This document shows, piece by piece, positions 8,692 to 16,709 of a DNA stretch of 64,000 bases (position 1 is the first letter of the stretch; each line of letters begins with the position of its first letter). The stretch comes from an uncultured Bacteroidales bacterium. GTDB taxonomy: Bacteria > Bacteroidota > Bacteroidia > Bacteroidales > UBA932. The notes below the pieces were generated by a model. It was not told the DNA's origin. It saw only the letters and a program-made list of their open reading frames with translations, and searched no databases. The translations under genes and the position numbers were made by a program. The DNA lies in contig CALUUA010000012.1 in the NCBI GenBank assembly GCA_944323845.1, forward strand, positions 1 to 64,000, in the 5' to 3' direction.

Positions 8692-9708
8692 CTAATTTCC
8701 TCCGGAAACGATTATGGATGCCAGGCCGGCAATGAAAAGGATGAACATCAGCGACAGAAGCACCCCGACTTTCCTGTCCGCACCCCTGAACTCCTTCCAT
8801 ACGAAAACTCCCCATATGGCGGCGACCATAGGCGCACCCTGACCGAGAGCATATGAAATGGCGGCTCCGGCCTGACCTGAAGCAATATAGCTGAACGCCG
8901 TTCCCAGACACCATATCGCCCCGCCGAGAATGCCGGTGAGATGTGTCTTGAAACTCCCCTTGAAATATTCGCGGTAATATACCCGTTCCCCTGCGAAAGG
9001 ATATTTCATCACGAGGGTGTTGAACAGGAAATTACTCAGCAAGACACCGACTGAAAACACGAAAATGGCTGTGTACGGAGTAAGCATGCCCGGAGCCGGC
9101 TGTTCGAAATTCTCCAGATCCATCGCCCTCGCCACGAATCTGTAGAAAAAAGACATCAGGATACCGGCCACGACAGCCAGCGCCAGCCCCTTCCCGTTAT
9201 TCCCCGAATTTTTTCCTCCTTTAATTTTCTGCATCCTTCCGGATGCAATGCCGTTGCATACGATGGCCGCCACTATCAGCGCCACTCCGGCAAACAGGAT
9301 GGCAGGATCGCCTTTCGGAGCGCCGAGATAATTAATGATGACGCCCAGAACGAGGGACAGTCCGACACCGAGAGGGAAGGCCACGGCCATGCCTGCGATG
9401 GAAGTAGAGGCTGACAGAAGGATATTGGCGGCATTGAAAATGACGCCGCCCAAAACAACGCTAAGGATATTGGCGGCATCCGCCTGGGAAAGGTCCTCGA
9501 CAAACGGTCTTCCGTGAACGCCGAAACTGCCCATGGTAAAACAGAGGATTATGGAAAACAGGAACATCCCGATGACATAATCCCAGTAAAAGAGTTCATA
9601 CCTCCAGTTTCTGGCCGCAAGTTTCTGGGTATTGCCCCAGGAACCCCAGCAAAGCATGGTGACAAAGCAGAATACGACTGCAAGAGAATAGCTGTCTACT
9701 ATAAACAT
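8692..9708 (-). CDS. GRP/DMT-type sugar permease, probably ribose (RusT-like)
   Basis: 338 residues with about ten hydrophobic segments and few charged loops, so an inner-membrane permease. The N-terminal motif CWGSWGNTQKL and the overall pattern match the glucose/ribose-porter and ureide-permease branch of the drug/metabolite superfamily, as found beside ribokinase genes in Bacteroides. It probably moves a monosaccharide (ribose is the best guess) from periplasm to cytoplasm, where the adjacent ribokinase would phosphorylate it. It starts 21 bases after the ribokinase stop, so the two are almost certainly co-transcribed. Substrate is inferred from context only. Confidence 0.8.
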   Translation of the reverse strand: MFIVDSYSLAVVFCFVTMLCWGSWGNTQKLAARNWRYELFYWDYVIGMFLFSIILCFTMGSFGVHGRPFVEDLSQADAANILSVVLGGVIFNAANILLSASTSIAGMAVAFPLGVGLSLVLGVIINYLGAPKGDPAILFAGVALIVAAIVCNGIASGRMQKIKGGKNSGNNGKGLALAVVAGILMSFFYRFVARAMDLENFEQPAPGMLTPYTAIFVFSVGVLLSNFLFNTLVMKYPFAGERVYYREYFKGSFKTHLTGILGGAIWCLGTAFSYIASGQAGAAISYALGQGAPMVAAIWGVFVWKEFRGADRKVGVLLSLMFILFIAGLASIIVSGGN

Positions 9709-9729
9709 GGTTATCAGGTTTTTGGTCAG

Positions 9730-10656
9730 TTATGAAAGATAAGACATGGCTTCATCGACCTCTGCCCGGGTCGGTATGGATTCCTGCGCACCGCAGCGGG
9801 TGACAGCGATAGATGAAGCGACCGTAGCGAACAATGCGGCATCGTGCAGGCTCTTGCCTTCCGCCAGTGCTACGCTCAAGGCTCCGCAATAGGTATCTCC
9901 TGCTGCAGTAGTGTCGGCAGCATCGACTTTCACGGACGGGATAAAGACCGTACCGTTTCCTCCGCAGATGATCGAGCCAGCAGCTCCCATCGTTATGATA
10001 ACGTTTCTGGCACCGTTCTCCAGCAGCCTGCCGGCTGCAATTTCGGCGGACCTCCTGTCCGACACCGTTATCCCAGACATCTGTCCGGCTTCGGTGGCAT
10101 TCGGTATCATAAGCGTAACATACTTGTATATCATCTCCGGAAGGATACATGCAGGAGCCGGATTGAGTATTACATATATTCCGTATTCGAACGCTATTCT
10201 GGCAGCTTCGAGCACCGTTTCAGCCGGGATTTCCATCTGAAGGACCAGAACAGAGGCCCCGCGGATCACGTCCTTCATATTCCTGACATCTTCCGCGGAA
10301 AAATCAAGATTCGCTCCCGAGGCCACGGAAATGGCATTTTCAGCTGTCGAATCCACGTTGATGAGCGCAATACCGGAAGGCTTGTCCGAAAAAAGTATAT
10401 GCGAAGTGTCTATCCCTTCCATCTCATATTTTTTCAATGAGTTTTCACCGAAAATATCTCTTCCTATCTTGCATACGAAGGTCACGTCTCCTCCGAGCCT
10501 CTTGGCGGCTACAGCCTGATTAGCGCCTTTTCCTCCGTATCCCATGGTGAAAACGCCGCCCACTACCGTTTCCCCGGGAGATGGCAATCTGTTTGTCCTG
10601 ACAGTCATATCAGTATTGCTGCTGCCTATGACGAGAATTTTTTTAGGCTTGTCCAT
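9730..10656 (-). CDS. rbsK: Ribokinase (PfkB family)
   Basis: 308 residues, the usual ribokinase length. PfkB signatures are present: SSNTDMTVRTNRLPSPGETV near the N-terminus, GYGGKGANQAVAAKRLG (sugar-binding GGKGANQA), NPAP, TMGAAGSIICGGNG, and the C-terminal DTTAAGDTYCGALSVAL with the catalytic Asp in the anion-hole loop, the same DTTAAGD version as E. coli RbsK. It phosphorylates D-ribose to ribose 5-phosphate, feeding the pentose phosphate pathway and nucleotide synthesis. It is the first gene of the sugar locus and is divergent from a LacI-family gene, its likely regulator. Confidence 0.93.
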   Translation of the reverse strand: MDKPKKILVIGSSNTDMTVRTNRLPSPGETVVGGVFTMGYGGKGANQAVAAKRLGGDVTFVCKIGRDIFGENSLKKYEMEGIDTSHILFSDKPSGIALINVDSTAENAISVASGANLDFSAEDVRNMKDVIRGASVLVLQMEIPAETVLEAARIAFEYGIYVILNPAPACILPEMIYKYVTLMIPNATEAGQMSGITVSDRRSAEIAAGRLLENGARNVIITMGAAGSIICGGNGTVFIPSVKVDAADTTAAGDTYCGALSVALAEGKSLHDAALFATVASSIAVTRCGAQESIPTRAEVDEAMSYLS

Positions 10657-10784
10657 GGATTATCAAATTAGTGTCGTGTGGTTACCTGAATTCTAATTGT
10701 GAAATTATCCATTAATATTTAATAAATATGTACTTGTTATGAAGAATTTACATGATTTTGCATAGATTTTAGCGAAACTTTCCA

Positions 10785-10792
10785 TAAATTTG
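10785..10792 (+). promoter_or_regulatory. -7 promoter element of the lacI-type gene
   Basis: taaatttg matches the Bacteroidota -7 consensus TAnnTTTG. It lies 24 bases before the chosen ATG at 10817. I did not find a well-spaced -33 TTTG, nor a convincing LacI operator palindrome in the 160-base divergent region. Confidence 0.55.
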
Positions 10793-10816
10793 TGCAACAC
10801 TGAAACAAAGCCAGCC

Positions 10817-11830
10817 ATGAAAGCCACATTAGACACCATCGCCAGGAATACTGGATTTTCCAAATCCACAATCTCCAGAGTATTAAACAATAAGGCTTAT
10901 GCAAGCCGAATTTCGAGAGAAACCGTGAACATCATTCTCGATGAAGCGGAACGCTGCGGATATGTGCCGAATTTAGTCGCTAAAAATTTGCGCACAGAAA
11001 AATCCCAGACAATCGGGCTGCTCGTGCCGTCACTGGCGAATCCTTATTTCGCGGAAATAACGAGTGTAATCATTTCCGAAGCCAGACGCTACGGGTACAC
11101 TACCATAGTGGCGGATACCATGGAAAACGAGAACAATGAAATCTCTTCCATCACCACACTCCTGTCCCGTCAGGTGGACGGTATCATAACGGTTCCGAGC
11201 GGGAGCAACCCGACATTTATGGAACAGACAAATGAATATGTACCTATAATATTGGTGGACAGGCATTACGAAAACACGAGCCTGCCGTTCGTGGTGACCA
11301 ACAATTTCCGCGGAGGTTATATGGCCACTTCACTTCTGTACAGAAACGGACACAGGGATATCGCCTGCATTCAGGGTCCGCCTTCAGCCATGCCGAACAG
11401 GAAAAGGGTAGAAGGCTATCTGAGCGTGCTCAAGGAAAACGGAATGGAAGACAGGGCCGTAGTGGTGGGAAACGAGTTTTCCGTCCAGAACGGCTATTTG
11501 GAAACGAAACTGCTGCTGAACAGGGAGCAACGGCCCACGGCCATTTTTGCCCTGAGCAACAACATAGGGATGGGGGTAATAAAAGCCATACGAGAAGCCG
11601 GACTGCGTATCCCCGATGACATTTCCCTGATATCATTCGACAATTACCTGTATCTCGATTTTCTGGAACCGGCCATAACGCGTGTCGGACAGATGGTCGA
11701 CGAAATGGGGAAGATGGCGGTAAAGCTGCTCAATGAAAGCATATCTAACCATAAGGAAATCAAGTCACAGATAGAGCTGTCACCTGAAATGATTTTAAGG
11801 GATTCCGTCTCTCCCCTTCTCCAGCATTAG
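10817..11830 (+). CDS. LacI/PurR-family transcriptional regulator
   Basis: 337 residues from the ATG at 10817; nine extra upstream codons are open, but the HTH starts at once from this Met (MKATLDTIARNTGFSKSTIS, then RVLNNKAY). The hinge helix region is NLVAKNLRTEKSQTIGLLVP, followed by a periplasmic-binding-protein-like effector domain (NPYFAEI, GIITVPSG, DDISLISFDNYLYLDFLEPAITRV). LacI members bind operators as dimers and release or bind them on sugar or purine effectors. Its divergent position beside rbsK suggests that it controls the ribokinase-permease-SusCD operon, with ribose or a phosphorylated derivative as effector; this is inference. Confidence 0.9.
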   Translation: MKATLDTIARNTGFSKSTISRVLNNKAYASRISRETVNIILDEAERCGYVPNLVAKNLRTEKSQTIGLLVPSLANPYFAEITSVIISEARRYGYTTIVADTMENENNEISSITTLLSRQVDGIITVPSGSNPTFMEQTNEYVPIILVDRHYENTSLPFVVTNNFRGGYMATSLLYRNGHRDIACIQGPPSAMPNRKRVEGYLSVLKENGMEDRAVVVGNEFSVQNGYLETKLLLNREQRPTAIFALSNNIGMGVIKAIREAGLRIPDDISLISFDNYLYLDFLEPAITRVGQMVDEMGKMAVKLLNESISNHKEIKSQIELSPEMILRDSVSPLLQH

Positions 11831-11839
11831 AAAATTTTA

Positions 11840-11847
11840 TAAATTTG
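11840..11847 (+). promoter_or_regulatory. -7 promoter element of the gluzincin gene
   Basis: taaatttg, matching TAnnTTTG, begins 9 bases after the lacI-type stop codon and 52 bases before the ATG at 11892. The following gene therefore probably has its own promoter. Confidence 0.55.
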
Positions 11848-11891
11848 CATAACGACACTGAAACTTGTTATTCCTAAATCTTTCCGAAATC

Positions 11892-13487
11892 ATGAAATCC
11901 AATCTTCGGCTTCAGGCGGTAGCGGCATGTCTGCTCGTTGCGGCAGCAGGCCATATGCATGCACAATCATTGCAAAGCATCATAAATATTCCCGACAACA
12001 TAATCGAAAGCCGGTGGGAGACAGACAGCGAGGGAAACAGGTCGCTGAACTATTTCAATAACGACTACTGCGACTATCATCTTTTCCGGGCCGGGGACAG
12101 GCCTTATACCCTGAAACCGGGAAAGAACACGGTGTTCACCATCAGGAAGGATTCCAATTTCGACAGCCAGTTCAAGAATCCGTCCACATACTGGAGGTGC
12201 AGGGGAGCATTTCCGAAAGATTTCGACATCGACACCCCGTATGCCCTGCCGGTGAAGGACGGAAAGGAAACGGCATGGAAGACAGACAGAAGGGAAAGGT
12301 TCAAGACCATGCAGTTCCGGATGGAAGAGGGGGATACTGTTTATGTGACAAGATATGGCGTAGCATGCGTGACACCTGATCCGAGGCTTCTGCTCGTTTA
12401 TCATGAAGACAGGACGTTCGCCGCATACCTGACCATGGAAGAATGCTTCATCTCCCCGGGAGAGACCGTATTTCCGGGTATGGCCGCAGGCATAGCCGGT
12501 CCGTACGGCGTGGCGGTTTCTTTCTTTTTTCTGGATGAAAACAGGTTCGAAAGCCAGACAAGGGCGCAGGGCTACATGTATCTTCATTACATCCCCGCGT
12601 TCAGCACCTCGGAAGGAATTGTCAGGCCTGATGAAGGGAAAACGTACAAGGCTGTCACAGATGACGCTCTGGTGACAAGAGAGATGACTAAGCGTGAGCA
12701 GAAGAAGTATCTGAAGTCAAAAGGAGGCAGGAAGTCCCATAAGGAGGCCTCGGCCGGCGCCGCCGAAAGCAGCATAGACATATCATGGCTCGGCGATCCG
12801 GTGAGTGAAAAAGACAAAGCCATGATTTCGAGGATTCTGGGGCACGAACTGGAATACTATGCGGGATTGGGGCTCGACAAAGACCTGAAACTTCCTGTCT
12901 ACAATTTCATAAACAAGAGGGAAGCCCAGACGTTCCTGTCAGAAAAATTCGGGCGGTCAGTGGACGTAAGAAACCTGTCAGGCTTGTATCTGCCGCGTGA
13001 AAAAGTCGCCGTGATATTAGGATATGACGAAAAGGCTTCCGAGAAGAACATCGGCGCGATATGTCACGAAGTCAGCCATCATCTCATCAGAGCGGTGGCG
13101 GTAGGACGCATTCCGGTATGGCTGAACGAAGGACATGCACGATATTTCGACAGGTGTACCGCAGACAGGAAAGGCAGGATATCGCATTCCCTGACTGACA
13201 GCGAGAAAGGAAGGATACGCTCCGCCTTCATGATAGGCGAAGTGAATCTGCCGGAATTTCTGGACAGCATGTATAAGGAATTCATGCACGACCAGCACAC
13301 TGACGATGGTGTCTCATACACGCTGGCACACGCCGTAACTACCGTTCTGATAGACGGCGGACACCGGGATCTGATATACGCCCTTCTGCATATGGACAAG
13401 GACGAAAGATGCAGCGAAAAGATCGACAGTCTCTATCCCGGCGGTCTCTCCGCCCTTGAAGACGATGTCCGCTCGCTGGTATCCTGA
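11892..13487 (+). CDS. Secreted protein: degenerate LytM-like domain plus gluzincin peptidase domain
   Basis: 531 residues from the ATG at 11892, which gives a Sec signal peptide (…AAAGHMHAQ). Residues about 100-205 read like an M23/LytM fold: PYALPVKDGKE, EEGDTVYVTRYGVA, VYHEDRTFAAYLTM, SPGETVFPGMAAGIAG. The Zn-binding His of the second motif is missing, with YLTM where active enzymes have YxHL. Residues about 300-500 form a separate metallopeptidase domain with HEVSH at 392-396 and a third-ligand NEG at 412-414, the gluzincin (peptidase MA-like) arrangement. So the front looks like a binding module and the back like an active Zn peptidase. Probably periplasmic; substrate unknown. It has its own promoter and converges on folD with 5 bases between stops. 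Confidence 0.7.
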   Translation: MKSNLRLQAVAACLLVAAAGHMHAQSLQSIINIPDNIIESRWETDSEGNRSLNYFNNDYCDYHLFRAGDRPYTLKPGKNTVFTIRKDSNFDSQFKNPSTYWRCRGAFPKDFDIDTPYALPVKDGKETAWKTDRRERFKTMQFRMEEGDTVYVTRYGVACVTPDPRLLLVYHEDRTFAAYLTMEECFISPGETVFPGMAAGIAGPYGVAVSFFFLDENRFESQTRAQGYMYLHYIPAFSTSEGIVRPDEGKTYKAVTDDALVTREMTKREQKKYLKSKGGRKSHKEASAGAAESSIDISWLGDPVSEKDKAMISRILGHELEYYAGLGLDKDLKLPVYNFINKREAQTFLSEKFGRSVDVRNLSGLYLPREKVAVILGYDEKASEKNIGAICHEVSHHLIRAVAVGRIPVWLNEGHARYFDRCTADRKGRISHSLTDSEKGRIRSAFMIGEVNLPEFLDSMYKEFMHDQHTDDGVSYTLAHAVTTVLIDGGHRDLIYALLHMDKDERCSEKIDSLYPGGLSALEDDVRSLVS

Positions 13488-13492
13488 CCCTG

Positions 13493-14341
13493 TCAGACTT
13501 TATGGTGCAGGAAACATTCTATCGTGTTCTCCATCAGACAGCAGATAGTCATAGGCCCTACGCCTCCGGGTACCGGGGTTATGACAGAAGCCTTCGGCTC
13601 AATGGCGGCGAAATCCACGTCTCCGCACAGTTTTCCTGTCTCAGGATCCCTGTTGACACCGACATCCACCACTACAGTACCCTCAGACACCATGTCGGCA
13701 GTCACGAATTTCGGCCGGCCTATGGCCACTACCAGAATTTCCGCCTCCCGTGCAAGCGCCGGAAGATCGGCTGTCCTGCTGTGAGCTATGGTAACGGTGG
13801 CATTCTCGTCCAGAAGAAGTTTCGCCACAGGAAGTCCGACTATGTTGCTCCGGCCGATGACCACCGCCCTTTTCCCGGCAATACGGACTCCGGCAGCCTT
13901 CAGCATCTTGATGATACCCTTGGGTGTACACGGCAGAGTACACGGCTGCTTCTGCCACAGGGCGGCGACATTCAGCGGATGGAATCCGTCCACGTCCTTC
14001 GACTTGTCGATAGTCTCTATGACCTTGGCTTCCGATATATGGTCCGGAAGAGGCAGCTGGACCAGTATTCCGTCTACCGTATCATCCGCATTCAGCTGCC
14101 GGATGAGTCCGAGAAGTTCATCTTCGGTGACGGTCGCAGGCTTCCTTACAGTCGTATTCCTGATTCCGACATATTCCGAAGCCTTCGCCTTGCCCGTAAC
14201 ATAGGAAATGCTGGCAGGATCATCGCCGACAAGTATAACCACCAGATGAGGCACTCTTCCGTATTTCGCAGGGAAGGTAGAGACCTCATCCCTCATGTCT
14301 GCCTTCAGTCTGGCAGACAATTCTTTACCGCTTATTATCAT
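13493..14341 (-). CDS. folD: Methylenetetrahydrofolate dehydrogenase / methenyl-THF cyclohydrolase
   Basis: 282 residues from the ATG at 14341 (MIISGKELSARLKADM, the normal FolD start); an in-frame ATG at 14359 is also possible. The longest frame, from 14392, begins inside the promoter and is rejected. FolD signatures: ISYVTGKAKASEYVGI with the catalytic Lys region, DGILVQLPLPDH, DKDVDGFHP-type KSKDVDGFHPLN, KRAVVIGRSNIVGLPVAKLL and TPVPGGVGPMT. It makes 10-formyl-THF from methylene-THF in the cytoplasm. That links it to the neighbouring purine operon, because PurH uses 10-formyl-THF. A strong palindrome lies in its 5' end. Confidence 0.95.
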   Translation of the reverse strand: MIISGKELSARLKADMRDEVSTFPAKYGRVPHLVVILVGDDPASISYVTGKAKASEYVGIRNTTVRKPATVTEDELLGLIRQLNADDTVDGILVQLPLPDHISEAKVIETIDKSKDVDGFHPLNVAALWQKQPCTLPCTPKGIIKMLKAAGVRIAGKRAVVIGRSNIVGLPVAKLLLDENATVTIAHSRTADLPALAREAEILVVAIGRPKFVTADMVSEGTVVVDVGVNRDPETGKLCGDVDFAAIEPKASVITPVPGGVGPMTICCLMENTIECFLHHKV

Positions 14342-14360
14342 ATGGCAGGATTTAGTCATT

Positions 14361-14390
14361 GCATGACGGTCTGCGCGCAGGCCGTCATGC
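14361..14390 (-). promoter_or_regulatory. Palindrome at the folD transcription start
   Basis: A 30-base inverted repeat: left gcatgacggtctgc, right gcaggccgtcatgc, matching at 13 of 14 positions when folded. It directly abuts the folD -7 element (14390-14397), so it covers the start of the message and lies between promoter and start codon. It could be an operator or a 5'-end hairpin. No T-run follows, so it is not a simple terminator. Confidence 0.6.
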
Positions 14391-14397
14391 AAAGATA
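14390..14397 (-). promoter_or_regulatory. -7 promoter element of folD
   Basis: tatctttg on the minus strand (caaagata on plus) matches TAnnTTTG. It lies 49 bases upstream of the chosen folD ATG and rules out the longest open-frame start at 14392. Confidence 0.55.
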
Positions 14398-14417
14398 GGA
14401 AATTAATTCTTTTTAAG

Positions 14418-14425
14418 TAATTTTG
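14418..14425 (+). promoter_or_regulatory. -7 promoter element of the HAD gene
   Basis: taattttg matches TAnnTTTG and is 66 bases upstream of the HAD hydrolase ATG at 14492. It is divergent from the folD element 20 bases away. Confidence 0.5.
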
Positions 14426-14491
14426 CGGCTTAAAGTACCGGGCAGGGCAGTCTGAAATTGGCTGGAAGCCATCCCGAAAAAATATCCGTCT

Positions 14492-15184
14492 ATGATAGAA
14501 AAGATAAAGGTTGTGGCATTCGATGCCGATGATACGCTGTGGGAGAATCAGGAATATTTCGATGAGGCTGAAACAAGATTCTGCGAAGCGGTATCAGAAT
14601 ACGGAGATGAGGAATCGGTGAGAAAGGAGCTCTTCAAGACCGAAATGAAGAATATGGGCACTCTGGGATACGGAGTCATGGCATTTACAATGTCCATGAT
14701 AGAGACTGCGCTGCACCTGAGCGGGGACACCATACCGGCAGCCGGCATCCATGAAATCTACAATATCGGCAGGGCATTGCTGATGAATCCGGCCACGCCG
14801 TTCCCCGGTGTAGAGGAGACGCTCGACACCATAGCAGCCACGAGACCGTACAAGCTCATCGTGATAACCAAAGGGAACACCACCGATCAGGAAAACAAGC
14901 TCGAGAGATCCGGACTTACGAGATTTTTCAGCCATATAGAAATCATTCCGGACAAGACGGAGGAAGCCTACGGCAAAATCATGGATGTCCTCGGCGTAAA
15001 TGCAGAGGAGTTCCTCATGGCAGGAAATTCATTCAAATCGGATATAGCCCCCGTGCTCAAACTGGGAGGCTACGGTGTCCACATTCCGGCCAAAAGCACA
15101 TGGCAGCACGAAGTCATAGAGGAGTTCGATCATCCGAACCTATTCAGAATAAGCCACTTCAGTGAACTGCTGGATATCCTATAA
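14492..15184 (+). CDS. HAD-superfamily hydrolase (phosphatase)
   Basis: 230 residues. The four HAD motifs are present: I FDADDTLW (nucleophile Asp and acid/base Asp), II VITKG, III Lys in PDKTEE, IV GNSFKSDIAP. A helical cap follows motif I, the C1-type arrangement of the YjjG and phosphoglycolate-phosphatase groups. It is a cytoplasmic Mg-dependent phosphatase; the substrate cannot be told from sequence. It stands alone between folD (divergent) and the purine operon (convergent). The gene ends in two consecutive stop codons, and a copy of the purine-operon repeat begins immediately after. Confidence 0.88.
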   Translation: MIEKIKVVAFDADDTLWENQEYFDEAETRFCEAVSEYGDEESVRKELFKTEMKNMGTLGYGVMAFTMSMIETALHLSGDTIPAAGIHEIYNIGRALLMNPATPFPGVEETLDTIAATRPYKLIVITKGNTTDQENKLERSGLTRFFSHIEIIPDKTEEAYGKIMDVLGVNAEEFLMAGNSFKSDIAPVLKLGGYGVHIPAKSTWQHEVIEEFDHPNLFRISHFSELLDIL

Positions 15185-15395
15185 TAACGTGAGTTCGATG
15201 AAAAGAACGCAGTGAATTTCAGAGAACTACCTCTTTTAGAGGATTCGTGGAACGAATCCGTAGGCAAGTCCTCCCATACGAAGGGGAGGATTTAGGAGGG
15301 GTGACACGTAAAAGGAAGGAGATTTCGAAGAAATCGTAACGTCAGTTCGACGAAGTCTCTGGTACTAAGTAAAATAATTCGTCGAACTGACGTTA
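15185..15395. repeat. Compound intergenic repeat between HAD gene and purD
   Basis: A 208-base gap built of short repeats. The 18-mer taacgtcagttcgacgaa occurs at 15337-15354 and, perfectly inverted, at 15378-15395, where it contains the purD stop codon. A diverged direct copy (taacgtgagttcgatgaa) is at 15185-15202. Between them are smaller palindromes: gattcgtggaacgaatc, a hairpin with arms aagtcctccc and gggaggattt, and gatttcgaagaaatc. Another copy of the 18-mer lies just upstream of purE. It may act as a bidirectional stop or RNA-stabilising hairpin for the two converging genes, but no T-run is present. Confidence 0.7.
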
Positions 15396-16655
15396 TAATA
15401 CTCTCCAGCCTATATCCCTGCGATAGAAAAGGTTGTCGCACTCTATGCATCCTACGGCTTTCAGGGCGTGTTCCTGAGCCGATTTCAAGTCATCGCCGAA
15501 TCCTACTACCATAAGGACCCGGCCTCCGGCAGTGGCATATCCTCCATCCTTTACCGCTGTCCCCATATGGTAGATGCGGATATCCCCAAGAGACTGCGCC
15601 CTGTCAAGTCCGGTGATGGCATGGCCCTTTTCATACGAACCCGGATACCCGTTCGAAGCGAGCACGAAACCGAGGGTCATTCTGGATGACCATCTGATTT
15701 CAGGCATTGGCGTCCCGTCCGCCACCGCTGAAAAGATATCGTATATGTCAGACTCAAGACGCGGCAGCACCACTTCCGTTTCCGGATCGCCGAAGCGGCA
15801 GTTGAATTCTATCACCTTGATTCCTGACGGGGTTTTCATAAGCCCGCCATACAGCACACCCTTGAACGGACGGCCTTCCGCCACCATGGCGGCAGCCACA
15901 GGTTTCATGATTTTTTCCAGAGAATACTCCACATCCTCGTCCGTAATCAACGGCACAGGAGAATATGCTCCCATGCCGCCGGTATTCGGGCCCTTGTCCC
16001 CTTCGAATGCACGTTTGTGATCCTGAGAGACTGTCATAGGCCATACTTTTTCCCTGTCGACGAAGCACATGAAAGAAAATTCAGGGCCGGTCAGGAACTC
16101 CTCTATCACTACCCTGCCATTTCCGAACCGGGAATCCAGAAGCATGTCTTTCAGGGTATCCTGAGCCTGCTCCATATTCTCAGCTATCACTACGCCCTTT
16201 CCTGCAGCCAGTCCGTCATATTTCAGCACCACAGGGAAAGAACCGGCACGCACATAGTCCAGAGCCGGGCCGTAATCCTCGAATGTTCTGAATGCGGCTG
16301 TCGGGATATTGTATTTCGCCATAAGCTGTTTGGCGAAATCCTTGCTCGACTCGATGACGGCAGCATCCTTCGACGGGCCGAAAATCCTGAGACCGGCGGC
16401 TGTGAACGCATCAGCTATACCGGCGGCCAGAGCGACTTCAGGACCGACTACCGTCAGGTCAATCCCTTCGGCCAATGCGAAATCCTTCAATTCCGCTACC
16501 TGCGTATCCTTGATCGGGACACATTCAGCCTGCTGCGCAATACCTGCATTGCCCGGGGCACAATATATTTTACCGACTTTCGGCGAACGCGACAAGGCGT
16601 CCACTATGGCATGGCATCTTCCGCCGCCGCCGACTACAAGAACTTTCTTACCCAT
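15393..16655 (-). CDS. purD: Phosphoribosylamine-glycine ligase (GARS)
   Basis: 420 residues, full length. ATP-grasp features: ARPGNAG-like CAPGNAGIAQQ, GPSKDAAVIESSKDFAKQLM, VLKYDGLAAGKGVVIA (ATP-binding Lys), DHKRAFEGDKGPNTGGMGAYSP, and the metal-binding EFNCRFGDPETE. It catalyses the second step of IMP synthesis, joining glycine to phosphoribosylamine with ATP. Oddity: the N-terminal loop reads GGGGRCHA where nearly all GARS proteins have GGREHA. It is the last gene of the pur operon, 54 bases after purH. Its stop codon lies inside an inverted-repeat arm. Confidence 0.95.
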   Translation of the reverse strand: MGKKVLVVGGGGRCHAIVDALSRSPKVGKIYCAPGNAGIAQQAECVPIKDTQVAELKDFALAEGIDLTVVGPEVALAAGIADAFTAAGLRIFGPSKDAAVIESSKDFAKQLMAKYNIPTAAFRTFEDYGPALDYVRAGSFPVVLKYDGLAAGKGVVIAENMEQAQDTLKDMLLDSRFGNGRVVIEEFLTGPEFSFMCFVDREKVWPMTVSQDHKRAFEGDKGPNTGGMGAYSPVPLITDEDVEYSLEKIMKPVAAAMVAEGRPFKGVLYGGLMKTPSGIKVIEFNCRFGDPETEVVLPRLESDIYDIFSAVADGTPMPEIRWSSRMTLGFVLASNGYPGSYEKGHAITGLDRAQSLGDIRIYHMGTAVKDGGYATAGGRVLMVVGFGDDLKSAQEHALKAVGCIECDNLFYRRDIGWRVL

Positions 16656-16709
16656 TATTCCTTGGTTTTACAGTAATGATGCTAAAACAAACCGGTATTC
16701 CCGTCATGC

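Noticed and set aside
10657..10816. LacI operator in the rbsK-lacI divergent region
   Set aside because: No palindrome of operator quality could be found by eye; short GTG/CAC symmetry near 10793-10800 is too weak.
15337..15395. Inverted 18-mers after purD as a rho-independent terminator
   Set aside because: No T-run on either strand and a 23-base loop; kept as repeat or structured element only.
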